Assembly (NCBI RefSeq): GCF_021531695.1
Contig: NZ_JADYUI010000009.1
Span: forward strand, 1 to 64,000
Length of the DNA: 64,000 nucleotides
Direction of reading: 5' to 3'
From: Roseburia hominis
GTDB lineage: Bacteria; Bacillota; Clostridia; Lachnospirales; Lachnospiraceae
The position numbers and the translations under genes were made by a program. Positions 7,094 to 15,688 of the stretch are shown here, in pieces. Below the pieces are notes generated by a model. That model saw only the letters and a list, made by a program, of their open reading frames with translations, was not told where the DNA came from and did no database searches. Numbering within the stretch: the first letter of the stretch is position 1; every line of letters begins with the position of its first letter.

Positions 7094-9373
7094 TTTCCAA
7101 TTCTCCTTTTCTTTTGGTTTTATTTTATTATTTTTAATTTTGACAAAGTTAAGGCGCAGAGCATTTGTAACGACACAGAAACTCGAAAGGCTCATAGCCG
7201 CCGCACCAAACATGGGATTTAGTGTCCATCCAAGTACAGGGATAAACACACCTGCTGCAAGCGGAATACCAAGTGCGTTATAAAAGAATGCCCAAAATAG
7301 ATTTTCATGAATATTCCTAAGTGTGGCACGGCTTAGACGGATAGAAGCGGCAACATCACAAAGGCTGTTTTTCATAAGCACAATATCCGCAGAATCAATT
7401 GCAATGTCGGAGCCTGCACCAATCGCGATTCCGATGTCTGCCTGCGTCAGAGCAGGAGCATCATTCATTCCGTCTCCAACCATTGCCACTTTACCGTTTT
7501 CTTTCAGCTTTTGGATGGCGTTTTCCTTGCCGGCAGGCAGGACGTCTGAGATAACCTCATCCACACCGGCCTGTGCAGCAATTGCAGAAGCGGTACGTTC
7601 GTTATCACCGGTAAGCATCACAACTTTTAATCCCATATTTTTCAGTTCACAAATTGCAGCTCTGCTATCTTCTTTGATGGTATCTGCAACTGCGATAGTT
7701 CCGATAAATCGGTTATCAGAAGCAAAAAATAAAGGTGTTTTTCCCTGATTGGAAAGGCTGTCTGCGTTTTTTAGAACATCTTTTGGAATTTCAAGCTGTT
7801 CACTGATAAAACGTAAGTTTCCACCAAGCAGAACTTTTCCGGAAAGCTTTGCAGTAAGTCCGTTTCCGGGCAGAGCGTGAAAGTCTGTAACATTTTTTAC
7901 AGGTATATTTTGGGATTCTGCCTTTTTTCTTATTGCTTCTGCGAGAGGATGCTCACTGTTCTTTTCAAGAGATGCTGCAAGAAGCAAAAGCTCCATTTCC
8001 GAAATGTCTTGTGCCGGAATGATGTCTGTTACGGTAGGATGACCGTTTGTAATGGTTCCTGTTTTATCAAGAGCAACGGTATTTATTTTCCCTGCCATTT
8101 CAAGAGATGTGGCATTTTTAAAAAGGATACCGTTTTTAGCACCCATTCCGGTACCTACCATAATGGCAACCGGAGTTGCAAGGCCTAATGCACAGGGGCA
8201 GCTTATGACAAGAACAGAAATACCTCTTGCTAATGCAAATCCAATCGTTTGTCCTGCAAGAAGCCATGCAAAAGTGGAAACAGCAGCAATCGTTATGATG
8301 ACAGGTACAAATACGCCGGATACTTTGTCTGCTATTTTGGCGATTGGTGCTTTGGTTGCAGCGGCATCATGAACCATTTTAATGATTTGTGAAAGAGTAG
8401 TGTCTTCGCCGACTCTGGATGCCTTGCAGCGAAGAACTCCGGACTGGTTTAGTGTTCCGGAAGAAACAGAATCACCTTTTTCTTTATCGACCGGGATACT
8501 TTCGCCGGTCAGGGCAGATTCATTGACGGCACTATATCCTTCTATAATGGTTCCGTCCACAGGAATGGTTTCACCCGGACGAACAAGAAAGATATCTCCA
8601 CACAAAACGTCTTCAACAGGAATGAGCATTTCTGTCCCGTCGCGGATAACCAAAGCTTGTTTTGGCGATAATTTCATAAGCGCTTCCAATGCGTCAGTGG
8701 TTTTTCCCTTCGCCCTGGCTTCCAGCATTTTTCCAACGGTTATGAGGGTAAGTATCATTGCCGCCGATTCAAAATACAATTCGTGCAAACAGTGATGGGC
8801 CATTTTCATATCCCCAAGATACATCTTATCTGCCATAGTAAAAAGCATAAATGTGCTGTAAAGATATGCGGCGGCAGAGCCGAGCGCAACCAGGGTATCC
8901 ATATTAGGGGCCCGATGTATCAGTCCCTTCGTTCCGCTGACAAAAAACTTCTGGTTGATCACCATAATGCATGTTGTGAGGAGCAGTTCAAGGAGTCCGA
9001 TGACGAGTGGGTTACGACTGATTAATTCCGGAAGTGGAAAATTCCACATTACGTATCCCATTGAAATGTACATTAAAATTGCGAGAAACAGGGCAGAGGA
9101 AATTAACCGGGCAGCAAGAGTTTTTTCCGCTTTCTCTGTTCCAATGGATTCCTTTGCCGAAACTTCTTTTTCCGGCATGAAAAGTGATGCACCGTAACCG
9201 GCTGATGTAACTGCATTTATGACTGTTTCCGGAGATACATCTCCTTCTACCGTCATGGAATTTGTCAGCAGGTTTACTGAGCAGGTCTTAACACCATCCA
9301 GTGCCGAAACCGCTTTTTCAACTCGCGAGGAGCAGGATGCACAACTCATTCCTGTAACATGATATTGATTCAT
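6884..9373 (-). CDS. copA: Copper-exporting P1B-type ATPase with N- and C-terminal HMA domains
   Basis: 829 residues. In order: N-terminal HMA domain with GMSCASC (residues 8-14), membrane helices, actuator domain with TGES, the CPC metal-site helix (near 389-393), the phosphorylation motif DKTGT (near 433-437), HP and GDGMNDAP motifs, then two last helices. A linker rich in Lys/Glu joins a second HMA domain with GMMCNHC at the C-terminus. It pumps Cu(I) out across the membrane. It lies 12 bp after csoR on the same strand, so the pair is a copper-induced operon. The C-terminal domain matches a stand-alone CopZ chaperone and has its own start (see next entry). Confidence 0.95.
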   Translation of the reverse strand: MNQYHVTGMSCASCSSRVEKAVSALDGVKTCSVNLLTNSMTVEGDVSPETVINAVTSAGYGASLFMPEKEVSAKESIGTEKAEKTLAARLISSALFLAILMYISMGYVMWNFPLPELISRNPLVIGLLELLLTTCIMVINQKFFVSGTKGLIHRAPNMDTLVALGSAAAYLYSTFMLFTMADKMYLGDMKMAHHCLHELYFESAAMILTLITVGKMLEARAKGKTTDALEALMKLSPKQALVIRDGTEMLIPVEDVLCGDIFLVRPGETIPVDGTIIEGYSAVNESALTGESIPVDKEKGDSVSSGTLNQSGVLRCKASRVGEDTTLSQIIKMVHDAAATKAPIAKIADKVSGVFVPVIITIAAVSTFAWLLAGQTIGFALARGISVLVISCPCALGLATPVAIMVGTGMGAKNGILFKNATSLEMAGKINTVALDKTGTITNGHPTVTDIIPAQDISEMELLLLAASLEKNSEHPLAEAIRKKAESQNIPVKNVTDFHALPGNGLTAKLSGKVLLGGNLRFISEQLEIPKDVLKNADSLSNQGKTPLFFASDNRFIGTIAVADTIKEDSRAAICELKNMGLKVVMLTGDNERTASAIAAQAGVDEVISDVLPAGKENAIQKLKENGKVAMVGDGMNDAPALTQADIGIAIGAGSDIAIDSADIVLMKNSLCDVAASIRLSRATLRNIHENLFWAFFYNALGIPLAAGVFIPVLGWTLNPMFGAAAMSLSSFCVVTNALRLNFVKIKNNKIKPKEKENWKMNKTMKIEGMMCNHCEMHVKKALEAIDGVDTAVVSHKDKMATLTLSANVSDAILKNAVEAEGYSVLSIE

Positions 9374-9385
9374 AAATTCACCACC

Positions 9386-9685
9386 TTATTTCATTAGTTT
9401 TTGCAAAGTACAGACAAGTTCGTCAATGGTTTCATCCTTTCCGTTTCTAATGTCATCTGCAACACAGGTGCGAATGTGGTTTGCAAGCAATTCGCGATTG
9501 AAAGCATTCAATGCCGCATTAACTGCACTTACCTGAGTCAGAATGTCTGTACAATAAGTATTTGCTTCTACCATTTTTCGTATTCCTCTGACTTGTCCTT
9601 CGATTCGGTTCAGACGATTAATCAGTGACTTATATTCCTCTTCGGAACGTTGTTTTGTTTTGTGACTGCAACAATCTTTTTTCAT
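9386..9685 (-). CDS. csoR: CsoR copper-sensing repressor
   Basis: 99 residues from the ATG at 9685, which has GGAGG 7 nt upstream; the longer frame start at 9697 is less likely. Cys45, His70 and Cys74 form the C-H-C Cu(I) site of copper CsoR proteins, set in the helices INRLNRIEGQVRGIRKM and LLANHIRTCV. Cu(I) binding releases the repressor from DNA and switches on copA. The two palindromic operators upstream at 9699-9742 support autoregulation. Persulfide or formaldehyde sensors of the same fold are less likely because of the gene context and the His ligand. Confidence 0.92.
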   Translation of the reverse strand: MKKDCCSHKTKQRSEEEYKSLINRLNRIEGQVRGIRKMVEANTYCTDILTQVSAVNAALNAFNRELLANHIRTCVADDIRNGKDETIDELVCTLQKLMK

Positions 9686-9698
9686 AGACACCTCCATA

Positions 9699-9742
9699 TA
9701 CCCCTATAGGGTATTTACTATATTTTATACCCCACTGGGGTA
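9699..9742. promoter_or_regulatory. Two CsoR operators
   Basis: TACCCCTATAGGGTA (9699-9713) and TACCCCACTGGGGTA (9728-9742) are G/C-tract dyads of the classic CsoR operator type, 29 bp centre to centre, directly upstream of csoR and overlapping its probable promoter. Confidence 0.85.
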
Positions 9743-9825
9743 TTTGTCAAGGCTATCCGCTTGTAAAATGAGCTTTGAAACACGAAGCGCGAGATTGCAA
9801 ATGAGCATGTCTGAACTGTTATGAT

Positions 9826-10713
9826 TTAATCCGGTTCCAATTGCTTCATGAAAGAAAGAGGTGTCATGTTGTATTTCTTTTTGAAGGCCCGGTGAAAATA
9901 GGAAAGATTATGAAAACCGACAGACAGGGAGACATCTAAAATCGAGGAGTTTCCCTGCTCAAACAGTTCCACTGCTTTTTCCAGACGCAGGTTGTTGACA
10001 TATTCGACACAGGTCATGTTCATGTGTTTTTTGAAAAAACGCATAAAATGAGAATCACTGAAATAACAAAGCCTTGCTAATTCTGATACAGAAATGGGCT
10101 CTTCATAGTGCAGTTCAATATAGTCAAGCACCTGCTTAAGTTTTTCAGAAGATGTTCCTGGGTCAGAAGTCGCTTTTTTCTCACTATAGGGAAGGAGTAA
10201 AAAAATAACCTGCAAAAACAAGGATTTTAAGGCAAGTTCATATCCGGTTATCGTTTCATCATAGAAAGATGTAATCTGACTGAAAACTTTTTGCAGAGAA
10301 GTATAAGCAGGATGCTTTGGGGTTATCAGGTACGGCATGGAAATTTCCTGATTCGTAATGGGAGTAAGATAGCGGGTAGAGCAGATATCTGTTGAATTTC
10401 CACCTAAAAAATTCATATGAAAAACGAAAGTTTCAGATAAGAGTTCCTTATCATTTTTAAGCGAAACAGAGTGAAGAAGCAGAGGTGGAATAAATAAAAT
10501 ATCTCCCTTTTTTACTTCATAATCAACGAGATCAATCTGATACAGACCGCTTCCGTTGGTAATCAGCGTTAACTCTGCTTCATTGTGCCAGTGGGTCGTT
10601 ACTACCGGATACTCAGGAATGAGTCTGGTGAGGTATTTTTGTACCGGGAAAAAGGTCTCTCCATGTTTGGTATCTTCTTTTTGCTCAAGAGCAAGTGAAT
10701 GTAGTTTTTTCAT
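9826..10713 (-). CDS. AraC-family transcriptional regulator
   Basis: 295 residues: an N-terminal cupin effector domain (HWHNEAELTLITNGSG..VKKGDILFIPPLLLHSV, residues about 40-85) and a C-terminal double helix-turn-helix (residues about 195-290; ISVSELARLCYFSDSHFMRFFKKHMNMTCVEYVNNLRLEKA and SILDVSLSVGFHNLSYFHRAFKKKYNMTPLSF). Such proteins sense sugars or their derivatives. It is divergent from the alpha-glucosidase gene, which is its likely target. Confidence 0.9.
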   Translation of the reverse strand: MKKLHSLALEQKEDTKHGETFFPVQKYLTRLIPEYPVVTTHWHNEAELTLITNGSGLYQIDLVDYEVKKGDILFIPPLLLHSVSLKNDKELLSETFVFHMNFLGGNSTDICSTRYLTPITNQEISMPYLITPKHPAYTSLQKVFSQITSFYDETITGYELALKSLFLQVIFLLLPYSEKKATSDPGTSSEKLKQVLDYIELHYEEPISVSELARLCYFSDSHFMRFFKKHMNMTCVEYVNNLRLEKAVELFEQGNSSILDVSLSVGFHNLSYFHRAFKKKYNMTPLSFMKQLEPD

Positions 10714-10792
10714 ATTCGTGTACTCCTTTCAAAAGAGCAGTTTTGTGTCATAATAAGCAAATATTATGCAAGAAAATAAGAAATTATTGGAT

Positions 10793-10809
10793 TATAATGG
10801 CAGTATAAT
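10793..10809 (+). promoter_or_regulatory. Two overlapping -10 candidates for the alpha-glucosidase gene
   Basis: TATAAT occurs at 10793-10798 and 10804-10809 in the 125-bp divergent region between the AraC regulator and the glucosidase. No good -35 is present at the standard distance, which fits an activator-dependent promoter. Confidence 0.4.
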
Positions 10810-10855
10810 ACATAAAACAAAAACGTTCAATGAATAGATGAAGAGAGGGTTGCAT

Positions 10856-12523
10856 ATGAAAAAGAAATGGTGGCATGACAAAGTAGCATATCAGATTTAT
10901 CCAAAAAGTTTTTGCGATACGAATGGGGATGGTATTGGAGATTTACGGGGAATTATTTCAAAGCTGGATTATTTAAAAGAACTGGGTATTGATATTATCT
11001 GGCTTTCACCGATTTATAAATCACCATTTGTCGATCAAGGGTATGACATTGCAGATTATTATGCGATTGCAGAGGAATTCGGAACAATGGACGAATTCGA
11101 TGAATTGCTGGCAGAAGCAAAGAAACGGGATATGTACATTATTATGGATTTAGTGATTAATCACTGTTCCAGCCAGCATGAATGGTTTCAGAAAGCGTTA
11201 GCAGATCCTGATGGAGAATATGCAGATTATTTTTATTTCAGAAAAGGGAAAAACGGAAATCCGCCAAGTAATTACCGGTCTTATTTTGGTGGCAGTTGTT
11301 GGGAGCCTGTGCCTGGAACAGATAAATTTTACTTCCATATGTTTGCGAAGGAACAGCCGGATTTAAACTGGGAGAATCCGAAATTACGCCAGGAACTTTA
11401 CAAAATGATAAACTGGTGGCTGGATAAGGGGTTAGCAGGTTTTCGTATTGATGCGATTATCAATATTAAGAAAAATCTTGCCTTTCCTGATTTTGAGCCG
11501 GATGGCACAGATGGTCTGGCAAGCTGTTGGAAAATGGTAGAGAGTGTAGACGGAGTAGGAGAATTATTAGAAGATTTAAAGAAAAATACATTTCAAAAAC
11601 AGGATGCGTTTACGGTTGGAGAAGTATTTAATATGAAAGAAGGGGAGTTGCCACAGTTTATCGGGGAAGAAGGACACTTTTCTACGATATTTGATTTCAG
11701 TGCGCATTCTCTAAGTGATGGGGAACATGGCTGGTATGATGCGCCGTCTGTTGACTTTAAAAAGTGGAGAGAAACGATTATAAATTCCCAGATGGAAGTT
11801 CAAAAAAGTGGATTTGAGGCAAATATTATTGAAAATCATGATGAGCCAAGAGGTGTGTCCAGATTTTTGCCGGAATATGCACGTACTCCTGCCGGAACGA
11901 AAATGCTTGGAACCATTAGTGTACTGCTTCGTGGAATTCCGTTTATCTATCAGGGACAGGAAATTGGAATGCAGAATGCAGTATGGAACAGCATTGATGA
12001 ATTTGATGATATCAGTACCAAAGATCAGTATCATATTGCAAGAAAAGCAGGACTTTCCAATGAGGAGGCATTAGAGGTATGTGCGAAGATGAGTCGTGAC
12101 AATGCAAGGACTCCGATGCAGTGGAGCAGTAAAGAAAATGCAGGCTTTACGACAGGTATGCCATGGCTTAAGGTAAATTCAAATTATAAAGAAATTAATG
12201 TAAAAAGTCAGGAAAAAGATGCAGACTCCGTGTTGAATTACTACCGCAAACTGGTCAAAGTACGGAAATCACCGGAATATAAAGAAGTTTTTACGTATGG
12301 TCAATTTGAACCTGCGTATGAAGATACTGACAGTATAATGGCGTATTATCGTTTTGATGGAGAAAAAAGGGTGCTTGTTGTAGCAAACTTTGGAAAAGAG
12401 GCAGTGGAATTAGAGTTACAATATCCGGTGAAAAATATCATATTGTCTAACCGGGATAGGAAAAAGGCAGAGCGAACCTTGCAATTAGACGGCCTTGAGG
12501 TTATAGTATTAGAGTGTAGTTAA
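10856..12523 (+). CDS. GH13 (subfamily 31-like) alpha-glucosidase
   Basis: 555 residues from ATG 10856, which follows AGAGAGG; the ATG at 10838 lies before that ribosome-binding site. The catalytic set is visible: nucleophile Asp in GFRIDAI (about 199), acid/base Glu in VGEVFN (about 255) and the transition-state Asp in ENHDEPR (about 328). QPDLNWENP is the region-V motif of oligo-1,6-glucosidases, while Ala after the nucleophile Asp (instead of Val) is associated with alpha-1,4 activity, so the enzyme may act on maltose-type or mixed oligosaccharides. No signal peptide: it hydrolyses imported sugars in the cytoplasm. Probably controlled by the divergent AraC protein. Confidence 0.9.
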   Translation: MKKKWWHDKVAYQIYPKSFCDTNGDGIGDLRGIISKLDYLKELGIDIIWLSPIYKSPFVDQGYDIADYYAIAEEFGTMDEFDELLAEAKKRDMYIIMDLVINHCSSQHEWFQKALADPDGEYADYFYFRKGKNGNPPSNYRSYFGGSCWEPVPGTDKFYFHMFAKEQPDLNWENPKLRQELYKMINWWLDKGLAGFRIDAIINIKKNLAFPDFEPDGTDGLASCWKMVESVDGVGELLEDLKKNTFQKQDAFTVGEVFNMKEGELPQFIGEEGHFSTIFDFSAHSLSDGEHGWYDAPSVDFKKWRETIINSQMEVQKSGFEANIIENHDEPRGVSRFLPEYARTPAGTKMLGTISVLLRGIPFIYQGQEIGMQNAVWNSIDEFDDISTKDQYHIARKAGLSNEEALEVCAKMSRDNARTPMQWSSKENAGFTTGMPWLKVNSNYKEINVKSQEKDADSVLNYYRKLVKVRKSPEYKEVFTYGQFEPAYEDTDSIMAYYRFDGEKRVLVVANFGKEAVELELQYPVKNIILSNRDRKKAERTLQLDGLEVIVLECS

Positions 12524-12540
12524 GATCAAATTCATTGGAT

Positions 12541-13313
12541 GAACTAAGATTATGCACTGCTTCTTTTGCAGAAAGTTTATTATAAACATCAGAAGAAAAT
12601 GCCGCCTGCAAAAAAGACCTGAACCATCTTCCTTGTTTTTCTAAGAGTCCGCCGGAAAAGCTTCGATTACAGTGCTGCTCCCACAACTCGCCTTGCAGAC
12701 AGTGGGTTTTTGTACGTTCTTGTAGTAAAGCGGACATTCGCAATCCGCTTTGCTACTTGCTCATGAATCGTTGCCACTTCGTGGCTTATCAGTGGGGCTT
12801 TTCCCCCACTGATGCAAGCATGTCCCCTGCCCCCACAAATGTTTCTACAATTTAGAGGTGGGGACTGCTTAAACGATTCACACATGTGTCCGCAGCATGA
12901 TCGCTTTCCCGACTTCCACTCTAAGAAAAACAGCGAAAGACTAGAAGGTCTTTTTTACAGGCGCATTTTCTTTTCTGCTGTTTTTGCAAAATATGTGAGC
13001 AAAAGAAGCAGGGATATACTTTTCTAGGCGTTGAATTGTCATCTTGCGCAAAATCATTTCGGTCTTTGTGACTGGTGAAGGATATTAGATTTCGTTAATG
13101 TTCTGTCGATACCGAGCAATCCGGCAGCACGGATGCTGACGGAAGGCTGAACCTGAGCCAGGATGGCGAATTTCAGCCGATTGCGGTCGACTTTCATAAT
13201 GCTATCAGAACATTTACAAAATCTTATGTCCGTAACCTCGGAACAAAGACTGAAATGATTTTACACAAGATGACACGCGTAAATGCTGAAAAATACATTT
13301 GCACTATTTATGA
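12541..13313. repeat. Composite repeat copy 3 (inverted orientation)
   Basis: This is the reverse complement of copy 1: module B at 12541-13026 with all its internal hairpins, and module A at 13037-13275 with 25-bp terminal repeats differing at a few positions. Outer homology continues to about 13313. It sits between the stop of the alpha-glucosidase gene and the next GNAT gene and contains no credible coding frame; hypothetical short frames here are repeat by-products. Confidence 0.8.
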
Positions 13314-13340
13314 AAGAATATAATATTTGAGGTGAAATTG

Positions 13341-13865
13341 ATGGAAATAAGAAAAGGGACAAAAGATGATATTGATAAAGTGGCAGCATTATATGATACG
13401 TTGAATGATTACCTTGATAGTCATATCAATTATCCGGGATGGAAAAAGGGGAGTTATCCGATTCGGGAGGATGCCGAAAAAGGAATTTTGGAAAATAATC
13501 TTTTTGTGTTTGAAAAAGAAGGGAGTATAGCTGGTACAATCATTTTAAATCATGAACCGGAAGAAGTTTACAATCGGGTAGACTGGCATAATGAGTTTTC
13601 GTATGAAGATATTCTGGTAATCCATACTCTGGCTGTTCATCCGGAATTTTTGCAGCAGAAAATCGGTAAAAAGCTCATTGATTTTGCACTTGATTATGCG
13701 AAAAAAAGGCAAATGAAGGCGGTCCGGCTGGATGTATATGAAAAAAATACTCCCGCAATTCATTTATATGAAAATGCGGGATTTGAATATATTGATACGG
13801 TTGATTTAGGTTATGGCATGTATGGACTGGATTGGTTTAAATTATATCAATTTGTCTGTCTTTGA
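13341..13865 (+). CDS. GNAT N-acetyltransferase
   Basis: 174 residues from ATG 13341 with GAGGTG 7 nt upstream (a GTG at 13332 is inside that site). The GNAT core is clear: IHTLAVHPEFLQQKIGKKLIDFAL holds the acetyl-CoA-binding loop (QKIGKK) and LDVYEKNTPAIHLYENAGF is the standard beta5-alpha4 region. The substrate is unknown. It overlaps the convergent O-acetyltransferase gene tail-to-tail by 29 bp. Confidence 0.85.
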   Translation: MEIRKGTKDDIDKVAALYDTLNDYLDSHINYPGWKKGSYPIREDAEKGILENNLFVFEKEGSIAGTIILNHEPEEVYNRVDWHNEFSYEDILVIHTLAVHPEFLQQKIGKKLIDFALDYAKKRQMKAVRLDVYEKNTPAIHLYENAGFEYIDTVDLGYGMYGLDWFKLYQFVCL

Positions 13866-14442
13866 AGTAGAATTTCTTGTCGTGTTCGTTTACTTCGCGA
13901 AGGATGCGGCAGGGATTTCCAACTGCCACAACATTGGATGGAATATCTTTCGTGACAACACTTCCGGCACCGATTACAACATTATCTCCAATTGTGATAC
14001 CGGGCATGATGAGGACACCGGCACCGAGCCAGCAATTTCTTCCAATGTGAACGGGAATGTTATATTGGTATGCTTTTTCACGAAGCTCCGGGAGAATCGG
14101 ATGACCTGCAGTAGCCACTGTGACGTTGGGACCAAACATGGTATAGTCGCCGACATAAATATGTGTATCGTCTACCATGGTCAGATTGAAATTTGCATAA
14201 ATGTATTTCCCGAAATGAACATGAGCGCCGCCCCAATTGGCATGGAAGGGCGGTTCAATATAGCAGCCTTCGCCAATTTCTGCAAACATTTCTTTTAATA
14301 ATTGTTCTCTTTTTTCCATTTCTGTAGGACGCGTTGCGTTAAAGTCATAAAGTTTGTCCAGCTTTTGCTGTTGCTCTGCCATGATTTTTTCGTCATTTGG
14401 CAGATAAAGTTCTCCTGAGTGCATCTTGTCTTTCATATTCAT
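13837..14442 (-). CDS. Maltose/galactoside-type O-acetyltransferase (left-handed beta helix)
   Basis: 201 residues. An N-terminal MHSGELYLPNDEKI mac-domain is followed by hexapeptide repeats (for example VHIGRNCWLGAGVLIMPGITIGDNVVIGAGSVVTKDIP) that form the left-handed beta helix; the catalytic His is in TAGHPI. It acetylates a sugar hydroxyl using acetyl-CoA, consistent with the glucosidase nearby. A GGGAG site precedes the ATG. Confidence 0.9.
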   Translation of the reverse strand: MNMKDKMHSGELYLPNDEKIMAEQQQKLDKLYDFNATRPTEMEKREQLLKEMFAEIGEGCYIEPPFHANWGGAHVHFGKYIYANFNLTMVDDTHIYVGDYTMFGPNVTVATAGHPILPELREKAYQYNIPVHIGRNCWLGAGVLIMPGITIGDNVVIGAGSVVTKDIPSNVVAVGNPCRILREVNEHDKKFYFKDRQIDII

Positions 14443-14711
14443 TTATATTTCTCCCATGCGAAAAGTCCTTATAGATATTTGAACCACTTTCTATTCTTTA
14501 CCACGATTTTAGCATAAAAAAGAGGGTGGGAACAAGAAGGAATTGGTATATCAGATTGTCTTGTAAAGAGGAGAAAACTAGCATATAATAATTATATAAA
14601 TCAGAAGTGGTGCAATGTATGAGTTTTGTGGAAATGTTGTCACCTTGAATTGTGGAATGGAAACTTATGGGACGAAAAAAGATTGTATGTAAATGAAAGT
14701 AGGTTGGTCAT

Positions 14712-14942
14712 ATGAGTACTGTTGAATTGAGAAGTGGTAGAAAAATAAAAGTGGTTACAGCAGTTGAACAGCAGGGCGTTATATCTAATAGAGATGCCGA
14801 GATGGATGCAAGAGCAGTACAGGCGGTAAAGTCTGCAGTGAAGAAAGCTGAATTTTGTAAAAAACCGGTTGCAAAGTATGATAAGGTTGCAAAAAAGGCG
14901 TATGTTCAGTATGCAGATGGGGTAAGAAAGTATGTCGATTAA
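14712..14942 (+). CDS. Putative antitoxin partner of the zeta-like toxin
   Basis: 76 residues, basic (many Lys/Arg/Ala), with no recognised domain. It overlaps the P-loop toxin gene by 11 bp, the normal arrangement of antitoxin before toxin. The C-terminal half (KKAYVQYADGVRKYV) may wrap the kinase. Family not recognised; the antitoxin call rests on size, order and overlap. Confidence 0.55.
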   Translation: MSTVELRSGRKIKVVTAVEQQGVISNRDAEMDARAVQAVKSAVKKAEFCKKPVAKYDKVAKKAYVQYADGVRKYVD

Positions 14943-15501
14943 AAAGCCGATGACTCTTGTTCTTGCGGGACCGAATGGTTCGGGAAAAAGTACAATCACA
15001 CAGTACTTTGAAATAGTTGGCGAATATACAAATGCTGATGATGTTGTTGCAGCAACGGGAATGAACAATAAAGATGCGGCTGCATTTGTGGATAAGAAAA
15101 GATATGCGTCAATTGCAAATAGGAAAGATTTTACTTTTGAAACCGTGCTTTCTTCAAAGTATAAATTAGACATTTTAGAGAAAGCGAAAGCAGAAGGCTA
15201 TTTTATTAAATGTGTATTTGTATTGACAGTAGATCCATTAATTAATGTTGCGCGTGTTGAATCGAGAGTAGCTGCAGGTGGACATAACGTGGACAGAGAC
15301 AAAATTGTTACACGCTACTTTAAATCACTTAATAATATTAAGCGTTTAATGGAACTGTGTGATATTCTGCATGTATATGATAATACGGAGGAACCTGTGA
15401 GAATAATAAGGAAACACAAAGAGGATATTTCTATTTTTCCGAATGAGTTATGGACAGAAGATAAAATATTGGCACTGATTGAAGAAGAGGGAGAATCATG
15501 A
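14932..15501 (+). CDS. Zeta-toxin-like P-loop kinase
   Basis: 189 residues with a Walker A motif near the N-terminus (LAGPNGSGKST, about residues 12-22), FTFETVLSS as the substrate-side strand of zeta/PezT-type kinases, and an Arg-containing stretch (RVESRVAAGGHNVDRDKIVTRYFKS) that matches the lid. Zeta toxins phosphorylate UDP-N-acetylglucosamine and poison cell-wall synthesis; some short homologues are stand-alone kinases. The overlap with the small upstream gene supports a toxin-antitoxin pair. Confidence 0.8.
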   Translation: MSIKKPMTLVLAGPNGSGKSTITQYFEIVGEYTNADDVVAATGMNNKDAAAFVDKKRYASIANRKDFTFETVLSSKYKLDILEKAKAEGYFIKCVFVLTVDPLINVARVESRVAAGGHNVDRDKIVTRYFKSLNNIKRLMELCDILHVYDNTEEPVRIIRKHKEDISIFPNELWTEDKILALIEEEGES

Positions 15502-15578
15502 AAAATGCCGAATTGTTTTACATTCACCATACGCAAAAAATGGAAGCTTTGGAAGAAATAAAACAGTCTAGACGGTAG
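15498..15578 (+). CDS. 26-residue peptide translationally coupled to the zeta toxin
   Basis: An ATGA overlap joins this small frame (MKNAELFYIHHTQKMEALEE..) to the toxin stop, and it ends 7 bp before a terminator, so it is the third frame in the same transcript. It may be a real third component or the start of a truncated gene. No similarity recognised. Confidence 0.4.
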   Translation: MKNAELFYIHHTQKMEALEEIKQSRR

Positions 15579-15584
15579 ACAAAG

Positions 15585-15609
15585 TCCCACACTTTTGTGC
15601 GGGATTTTT
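15585..15609 (+). terminator. Rho-independent terminator of the zeta-toxin operon
   Basis: TCCCACAC-TTTT-GTGCGGGA forms a stem with one mismatch followed by TTTTT. Confidence 0.7.
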
Positions 15610-15688
15610 CTATATCAAGTGTAGGAGAGTTTGCATAAATCATTGCCTGATACTTTATCAGTGCATCGTGGGTGAAGTTTCACGAGCT

